Both the position numbers and the translations under genes were made by a program. A model generated the notes under the pieces. It was given only the letters and a program-made list of their open reading frames with translations. It did not search any database and had not been told where the DNA came from. This document shows, one piece after another, positions 56,881 to 64,000 of a stretch of 64,000 nucleotides of DNA. Origin of the DNA: Gyrodactylus bullatarudis (lineage: Eukaryota > Platyhelminthes > Monogenea > Gyrodactylidea > Gyrodactylidae); NCBI GenBank assembly GCA_012064415.1, contig SSNU01000298.1, forward strand, positions 1 to 64,000. The letters run 5' to 3'. How positions within the stretch are numbered: position 1 is the first letter of the stretch; every line of letters begins with the position of its first letter.

Positions 56881-59800
56881 GCGAGGCAAGCAGCCTGAAA
56901 CTCCTGACTTACAAAAACAAGCAAAGGATACAGCTGCACGTTTAAGACGATTAAGAAGACGTCGAGCTGAAGGAGATGCAACGAGCACAACTTGCGTCCT
57001 AGAAGGTATGCGAAGGATTGCCAAAGAAAAAGAGGAGCTATTACGTAAGAGAGAACTTGCTGTCGAAGAGGAAGTGAAACAGGTTGCTGCGAAAAAATGG
57101 CATGAATCTCTGAATAAGCCAGACTTGGATTATAGTCATATATTCGATGATGATGTTGGCACAGCACCCGGCATTGAAATGTGGGAGATTGATGAGTTCT
57201 ATCCGAAGAGAGTTGAAGACGATGTTCTCGAGGGTCGACTCTTTGATGGAGACTGCTATATCATCCTTTATACGAAGGACATTGACGATGTCAATAAGAA
57301 TTCAAAAGATTCTGACCAAAAGACAAATAATAAGCCCTGGACGATTTATTACTGGATAGGAATGAAGGCCAGCTTAGACAAGAGGGCATGTGCAGCAATG
57401 CACGCTGTGAATTTGAGAAATTTCCTTGGAGCTGAGTGTCGAACAAAAAGGGAAGAGCAAGATGAAGAAAGTGAAGAGTTCCTCATTCTCTTTGACAATA
57501 GCATTATTGTATTGGAGGGTTCCAGAGGTGAAACAGGTTTCCTGACAATAAGAGAAGATGATGTCATTCTTAAGATGTATCGACTATTTGGTAAAGATAG
57601 AAATTTAAAGATTGTCAATATGCCTTGTTCCCACAAGAGTTTAGACCCCAAATTCGTCTATCTTGTTGATGGAGCTTCGAAAATTTATCTTTGGATTGGT
57701 GCTCAAAGTCGTCTCATGATTCAAACCAAGGGTCGTTTAATGGCAGAAAAGATCACGAACAAAGTAAGATTCTTATATTTACTGTATGTAGTATGAACAA
57801 AACAATTTTCCATCAATTTGAAAATTTATAATTTTAACAAAAATCTCTTTTTTTCATCAGGGTCTCAAAATTTTCTAAAGATTTTTTGGTAACCGATTCA
57901 AAAGGCGCACTTTCACCGATTAAAATAAAAAAAATTAAGGTTTAACTTGTTTAAATAAAATTATAATCGTATTTATTCTTATTAACATATTAAATGTCTT
58001 TCATTACTTGAAGGAGAGAAGAGGTGCTGCCTCTATTCAATTAGAACGCCAGGGTTACGAGTCAAATGAGTTCTGGGCTGTATTGTTGAGACTTTGGCTT
58101 CCTCCCCCGATTAAATTACCCAATGGGGCTGTTGAAGCAAGCGATGCCACTAAAAAAGCCACAAAAACTGAAAATCTATCTCGTATGTTCCCAGAAAGTA
58201 TTTATGTAGAATTCCTATCATTTATAAACTTTTCTAGCTCCCATAGCACATGAACCACCTCCAATCGTAACTGACTATCCAAAAGTTATTAATGATCATA
58301 TTTCCGAGGATTGGGATCTCCCTGAACCAATATTATACGATATTCAATTAGGGAAGGGTTATCTGGAATTGCCTCAAGTTGATCTATCTATCACGGGGTT
58401 GAAGAGGAATTTGTTAAAGCCAAAGAACGTTTACCTCCTAGATAGTGGAGGAGAGCTTTTCGTTTGGATGGGTGACAAGGCAGCAAAATTCCTAAGGTCT
58501 GCTGGCTGTAAATTAGCCCAGGAATTGATAGATCTTATGCCAAGGGGTTGTTACGGAGGATCAGATCCAAGTATCTACTCCAAAGATGAGGCTCTCTACT
58601 TGGAAATTAATCAGCAAAATTTTTCACGCATATGCCAGGAAGCAGAAAGTCAAGTAATTGTTATATTTTAACAAAATCAGATAAAAAGATCGTCAAAATG
58701 CACATATATTTGACATCCTTTCTTATAAAATGATAATTATATCAGTCAATAGAGTTTATGTAACATATTTATTTTTGACCAATGAGATTCCAGCCAAATT
58801 AGTCATGCTAATTTACCTACTAATGAATTCTTATAATTATCAATCATCAAAGTATTTATTTTGAAATTTTATATAAAGCTATATAATTGACATGAAAATG
58901 GCCTAATTTTGGTCGGATTGAATTTTTTCAGAAATTGACTTATTTCATTATGGAATTCGAAAAATAAATTTTTCCTGACATTCCAAAGAAAAATATTCAG
59001 TTTTTTCTAAAGAAGGTAAATTCCCATCTTCATGTCGACTAAATTTACTATTTTGATGTTCCTTTTGATAAATATTGTAAAAGGGACTGATTTTATCTTC
59101 CTTTAAAGATATTCAAGGCTCAATTTCCTGGTTGGGAGAGTGCTCTTGCAGTAGACTTTACTAGAACAGCTGAATCAGTCGCCAAAAGAGGTGTAGATAT
59201 GAAAGAGATTTTGGAGAAAGACAAAATGAAGGTTGACTTGAGAGCCTTGCTAACTCCAAGGGAAAAATCTCTCGAATGGGAAGAAGGCTTACAGGTCATG
59301 AATGACCTGAATGAAGAGCTAGTTGATGGTCCTGCTGAGTTCCCATCGATTAGAAACTTGGAAAATACAACTGAAAATGGAGACCAAAGAAATTCCCTTC
59401 AACAGTTTATAATAATGGGGAAAAAATGGCAGTTAGTCGAGCCTCGGTGGTTCGGCCATTTCTTCTCACAAGACTCTTACATTGTCATTATAAGGTGAGT
59501 TATTTATTGAGATTTCATCTTGATACAAAATTTCATGGGTCACTTGTAAAGCGTGGTCACAGTTGGATATTATATGACTCACTTAAGGAATTGAAACTTG
59601 ATAAACGACTTCTAACATCTCTAGGGGTGAGAAGACAATCTTCATTGTAGTAGCTTGTGACCACACTACTAGATAATTCCAAGAATCCCAGGAATCTTGG
59701 TACTAGTAATACGAACATGATTTGTGGTTTTTAAATGTGAAAAAAAATTTCTGATTAAAACACCAGTCTGTATTAACCTTTTAGCTCACGTGTATTAGTC

Positions 59801-62800
59801 AATTATTAATTTCCTTAGATAATACTATATGCGTATGTATGTACAACTAATCAAAAATAAGCATGTTAAATTTAAATTTACTAACGAGTATTAAGTTTAA
59901 CCCTTCATGTCCCATTGTTCCATCAGTGAAACACAATTCTTTCTCGAGGGATAATTTTAACTGAAAGATACCTAAAATACTTTGTTTACCCCTCATTAGA
60001 AAGGAAATTTATTAAGCTACAAAATTATGTATAATTCATAAAGATAAGATTTCACTGATGCACACCATAATTACTTGAAGAAGGGTGATTTTTTGAAAAT
60101 TTTGTCAAATATTTGAAAAATATTTAGAACGTTTTTTAGAAAACCTATTTGCTGAGGTCTTAGAAAAAAATGAAATAACTTTTTATCGTAAAACAATAGC
60201 CGTAGATTCCAAATATACAATCGCCTGCTAGATATCTCTCTTAGTTTAGAAGATAACTGGTTTTAGAGCCAAAAAATGCCAATTTTAACCTCTATTATCT
60301 TTGAAATGACAAGTCCGCTTACAAAATGGAATTCTGATTCAGAATCAGCGTAATTATTTTGGTTAGGTTGCAAATTTTCTCATTTTTATGATGAAGAAAA
60401 AATAATTTGGGACATGAAGTGTTGTTATAAGAATTTTAGTGTTTGTCTATTTTTTGGTGCTCTAATTATGTATATTTATTATTTTAACAAACTTCCATAC
60501 TTTAGAACTTGGGAATTTGAAGATGATGAGAATCAAGATGAAGAATCAAATGGACAGTTACCTTCAAATCGTCAAAAATCAACTTCTCCTGAACAGGGAA
60601 ATATGAGTGATGATCGATCAAACATGGAAGACTTTGGAGATGAACATCAACGTACAAAAACGACTGTTATATTTTGGCAAGGTCGAGAAACCTCAGATCT
60701 TGCTTGGGTAACATTTAACCTTTCTGTACGCAAAGATATCGAGTCTAGACTCTCCAAGAATCCTGACGACCCCTCTAGACCATATTTAGTTATTTTCAAA
60801 CATTATCACCAACAACAAGAGGATTTTGATTTCCTAGCCTACTTCCAGAGAAATATGATCATACATAACGGTCGTTATAGAGATCGTTACTCTCAGGATA
60901 TTGAAAATTCAATTCAAATGTATCATTTGAGAGCAAATGGTAATCCTATTTGTACCAGATGCATTGAGGTTAGTTTTCACAATTCCATATAAAAAAATAA
61001 AAAGATGGAATACATGTTGTGGATCCCCGCCAGAATAGACTAATTTTGTCTAAATTATAAATTTATGATAATCTTTTGGAGATGGATCCTATACAATCGT
61101 TTTAAAAAACATGACGATTGATTTTGGAGTATCATTTTTTCATATATTTCAGTTGCAATATATAATAGACCAGTGTTTATTTTCTTTTACAGTATCATTA
61201 TTTTCTTCATCAAAAAAAGAAGTGAAGCTGATGTTAAAATTGATAAGTTTAGATTGGAAAAATATCAGTAGTATGATGAAATTTTTTCGAAAAAATAACA
61301 TGAATTACAGGTAAAAGTTCTGTAAAGTGACGAGAGTTGTGTGAATGTTCAAGAACAAGTTTCTTATATATACCATTTCTACCCCAAAACTCATGAATAA
61401 TAGACAAATAGAAATTGAATATTTGTCGGCCAATCAGAATTGAGCAACATTCCTCCTACAAATTTCCTTCGGCTCAAAATATATTTTGCTATCAGAGTCT
61501 CAAATTTTTCAATAGGTTGATGAAATTTCGTATCATATCAGGAAGAGAATTGAATTTAGTATCGTTATATTCAGCATGAAATTTTAAGTCAACATAAAAA
61601 TTTCCAAGCTTCTATTCGAAAATAATACTATCAGTACATTTTCATTGAAACTGTAAGTGGAAAGATATATTGGTATATTATACTGTTTTTGAAATTATTT
61701 CACCTATACTGATACTAATGAAGAAAATAATGATACTGTAAGTGAAAATAAATGTCGGTCTATTATACTGCAACTGAAATAAATCAAAAAACTGATACTG
61801 TAAGTGAAATTTTTCCTTTTATTTTATATTAAACCGATCGTCCAATAATATTGTTTCATTATTGTACTTTTAACTTGATTTTTCATCTAATTTCTTGAAT
61901 TTCATTGATAAATTTTCCATTCAGTGCTCTAATATACAAAACCATCGTAGTCGACGCTCAATGTTTATTAAAACAAAAATATTTTTCTAGATCAAGCCCT
62001 CAACCCTATCAATGAATAGTTGCTTCTCTTATATGTTGAAAATTCCCATGAAGCTTGCCAAGCAATGGAATACAGACACGCGAAAAACATCATTAACAGA
62101 GTCCAAGGCCAAGTATTTAGTCTATCTATGGTTGGGCGATAAAATTCAGGCAGGAGATGAAGCATTAATTGAACAAATCGCTGATCGAACATACACAGAA
62201 GTAAGCCCATTCTTCCGAATTGCAAATTATCTTTTGTTATATAAAGCTCTTCTCGATAAATTTAATTCGATATTTTTAGCACGAAAAAAAATAAATCCCA
62301 CTACTTTTAAGTAGTGTGTACATTTTCTACAGCAATAGATGGTACAGCAATTCGAAAATAATTGGTTTTTTGACTTTCAATACATTGAGATAGGAAAATC
62401 ATTCAACCTATTTACAAGACCCCTAGGACTTTATCAGAACCTACTAGTGTTATATAGTGTTTATCTGGACTTGATCAAAAATTTGGAATTTTTATTGATT
62501 CAAACACTCAAAGATTCAAATTTTCATTCAGAATTTGTTTAATTTTACAATAACTGACTTTCTATATTTGTCACTATTATTTCTCAATGTATAACCTATA
62601 CTTGAAATGACAACTTATTCGAAGAATATATCAAAAAGTTTTTTTTCAAATACCATGTTCTTATTTATTTTGTTTATTCAGGTCGAAGCTGAAATTCTTG
62701 TCATTTCCGAGGGAGGTGAAAGTGAAATATTTTGGAATGCGCTAGAAAATCGGAAAAAGTATGATAGAACTGCCGAATATATGCAAAGTTGTAGACTGTT

Positions 62801-63119
62801 TCGCTTGTCAAATGAACAAGGATTTTTTATGGCCAGTGAAAAATGCTCGGATTTTTGCCAAGATGATTTAGCTGATGATCATGTAATGTTACTGGATACA
62901 GGAAAGCAAATATTTCTCTGGCTTGGTAAACGAACTTCAGATGTGGAAGTAAAACTAGGATTACAAGCAGCAAAATTATACAAAGAAAACTGTGCCAGAG
63001 TTCAACCTGGTCATCCGAGACAGTTGAAACTCACTGCCAAAGGTGCAGAACCTCATGCTTTTAGAAGATGCTTTCATGGCTGGGGCGCCTACAAAACAGT
63101 CAAAGATTGGAGTGGATAA
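55449..63119 (+). CDS. FLII: Flightless-I (LRR-gelsolin protein), complete
   Basis: Actin-remodelling protein and nuclear-receptor co-regulator, unique in joining leucine-rich repeats to gelsolin repeats. Nine exons: 55449-55853, 55920-56330, 56390-57763, 58014-58197, 58238-58653, 59109-59494, 60506-60968, 61991-62200, 62682-63119. All introns are GT-AG and phases agree, giving 1,428 residues (human FLII 1,269). The ATG at 55449 is the only one that keeps the conserved FLRGLDLTG start. LRRs fill about residues 20-420, gelsolin repeats about 510-1428. Extra length lies in the linker after the LRRs and in acidic insertions. AATAAA follows the stop by 13 nt. No lesion seen. Confidence 0.96.
56881..63119 (+). 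CDS. FLII: FLII gelsolin-repeat part
   Basis: A basic linker (AARLRRLRRRRAEGD) precedes gelsolin segment 1 (MWEIDEFYPKRVED, YYWIGMKASLDKRACAAMHA, VNLRNFLGAECRTKREEQ, FDNSIIVLEG). Further segments follow: FVYLVDGASKIYLWIGAQS; YLELPQVDLSITGLKRNLL, YLLDSGGELFVWMGDKAAKF; KKWQLVEPRWFGHFFSQDSY joined to TWEFEDDE; VIFWQGRETSDLAWVTF; HLRANGNPICTRCIE; YLVYLWLGDKIQAGDEALIE; CSDFCQDDLADDHVMLLDTG and RCFHGWGAY at the end. Intron 4 is 40 nt. The acidic stretch after 60515 is longer than usual and lacks conservation. Confidence 0.94.
57764..58013. other. FLII intron 3
   Basis: 250-nt intron with short FB-like words ('gatttttacaaaaatctctttttttcatcaggg' region). The acceptor used is TTGAAG at 58008-58013, chosen because it restores ERRGAASIQLERQG in phase 0. 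Confidence 0.5.
58654..59108. repeat. FLII intron 5 with FB-family MITE
   Basis: 58885-59046 is a short element with ends 'attgacatgaaaatgg' and 'cccatcttcatgtcgac', sharing 'ttttggtcggattgaatttt' with FB3 (about 34228). The rest is plain intron. Confidence 0.65.
59495..60505. other. FLII intron 6 with piggyBac-like MITE
   Basis: The intron contains, from about 59890 to 60420, an element with ends TTAACCCTTCATGTCCCA and TGGGACATGAAGTG. The right part matches 44482-44760. Open frames that run into the intron (to 59650, and from 60414) are not conserved. Confidence 0.6.
60969..61990. other. FLII intron 7 with direct repeats
   Basis: CCAATCAG at 61430-61437. Three copies of ACTGTAAGTGRAA lie at 61650, 61735 and 61795, two of them followed by about 20 bp and TATTATACTG. 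No gene. Confidence 0.6.
62201..62681. other. FLII intron 8
   Basis: Non-coding; open frames at 62339 and 62607 are not conserved. The acceptor TTTATTCAG at 62673-62681 is strong. Confidence 0.55.
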
Positions 63120-63132
63120 TTGATTTTAGAAA

Positions 63133-63138
63133 AATAAA
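63133..63138 (+). terminator. FLII polyadenylation signal
   Basis: AATAAA begins 13 nt after the FLII stop codon. The 3' untranslated part would be very short if it is used. Confidence 0.5.
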
Positions 63139-63589
63139 TTATTTGAATTAAAATAGATCTTAAATCAATGAACGATTGAGAGAAAAATTTAATGAATGGT
63201 TAAGACAGCTTACATCAAAAAATTTTCGTCCCCAAAATTTTTTTAGTCCAAAAAAGTGTATCGATGTGTCAATCACACACTCCCTTTTTCTACCCCTTGG
63301 TTATTTATAATTATTTACCCAAAAATATTAGCAAAGTTATCCTTTTCTAAGTTAAATAACTCTGGTTCTGAATGAGATACAATTCGAAAAATTCATAAGG
63401 CAATAATGCGTAAAATTTTCTCCTCTTTAAGATGGTATAAGTATCATAAGTAGAACTTGACACAAATCATAATTTTGAACCAAGTAGTTCTTCGGGGAGC
63501 TGTTCGGCATAGATTGACTATAACGTTGTTCGCTTGCTACCTGACAAGCAGTCAGTGACTATGTTGTCTTCAGGCTTGTATTGATCTTT
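63139..63589. other. Intergenic DNA after FLII
   Basis: No gene seen. TAAGTAGTTCTTCGGGGAGC near 63480 may already belong to the decayed Penelope-like element. Confidence 0.4.
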
Positions 63590-64000
63590 TAAGAACACTA
63601 AGATTATGTGATACTGGTTTTATAAGAGAAGACTTAGAGAAACTTGTTTTTATTTTCCAAAAAATGGTTATCCAGATAATTTAATAAATAGTTTTATTGT
63701 TAGTACAAAAGAAAAAAATGAGAATAATAATTTTGTTTTTGATTTTGATAATATTGTTTTTATGGATTTTTCCCAATTAAGTATTGATATATCTCTGATT
63801 TAAAAAAAATTTGGTATAAAGACTATTTTTTGGGTTATCTGATAAAATAGGAAATTTTTAGACTGAAAAACAAAAATTAGATCTAGATGAGATTCAAGGT
63901 ATTTATAAAATAATTTGCCCGTGCGAAAAGCCATACATGTAAAGAACATAAAAAAACTATAGAAAAAGTACAGGTAGACAAGTCAGCACTAGCTAAACAC
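63590..64000 (+). mobile_element. Decayed Penelope-like 3' end
   Basis: Frame pieces read FPKNGYPDNLINSFIV (RT thumb; compare [14 protein letters not shown] in the 10.5-kb copy), then YKIICPCEKPYM (GIY-YIG start; compare [11 protein letters not shown]) and, in a shifted frame, EHKKTIEKVQVDKSALAKH (the next GIY-YIG block). Several stops and a frameshift break it, and the window ends inside it. It belongs to a different, older family from the 10.5-kb element. Confidence 0.7.

Noticed and set aside
59426..59650. Open frame extending past FLII exon 6
   Set aside because: It reads through the GTGAGT donor at 59495 in a different frame; the conserved next block (TWEFEDDE) begins at 60506.
1..64000. 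CRISPR arrays, bacterial operons, rRNA
   Set aside because: Nothing resembling these; gene structure is clearly that of an animal nucleus.

Overview
The window looks like nuclear DNA of an AT-rich invertebrate animal (my estimate is about one third G+C). Three recognisable animal genes occur, all split by GT-AG introns with consistent phases, in a matrix of transposon remnants and fold-back repeats. Protein similarity to vertebrate or insect orthologues is only moderate, and intron sizes run from 25 nt to more than 12 kb, so this is a fast-evolving lineage. I cannot name the phylum.

Layout. (1) 4.9-40.8 kb, minus strand: the first 14 coding exons of a CADPS/CAPS (UNC-31) gene for dense-core vesicle exocytosis, covering the N-terminus, C2-like, PH and start of the MUN region. 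The C-terminal exons must lie beyond the left edge. Its introns carry a hAT element with intact ends (310-2211), a Penelope-like retroelement with two stop codons (about 10.4-13.0 kb) plus a rearranged fragment, a piggyBac remnant, a canonical hammerhead ribozyme (about 17.17 kb), a mariner broken by one stop codon (23.9-25.0 kb) and several fold-back elements, one with about 407-bp near-identical arms. (2) 41.0-53.9 kb, plus strand, divergent from CADPS across 227 bp: a Dbl/Dbs-type Rho guanine-nucleotide exchange factor (MCF2/MCF2L family; CRAL-TRIO, spectrin-like coil, DH, PH). (3) 55.0-55.47 kb, plus strand: three exons for a coiled-coil segment, either the tail of the GEF gene or a separate small gene. 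Its stop codon lies 17 nt inside the next coding region. (4) 55.45-63.12 kb, plus strand: a complete nine-exon Flightless-I gene (LRR plus gelsolin repeats). (5) The right edge holds a decayed Penelope-like 3' end.

The genes do not form a pathway, although CADPS (vesicle priming), the Rho GEF and Flightless-I (actin remodelling) all act at the membrane/actin interface. The most unusual points are: hammerhead-ribozyme sequences (one canonical, two related repeats whose stem I is kept by different pairs); a 25-nt intron in the GEF supported by a gap-free protein alignment; the coding overlap before Flightless-I; inverted repeats flanking CADPS exons 4-6; and a strong excess of the NF-Y-type motif CCAATCAG, partly inside promoter-like repeats.
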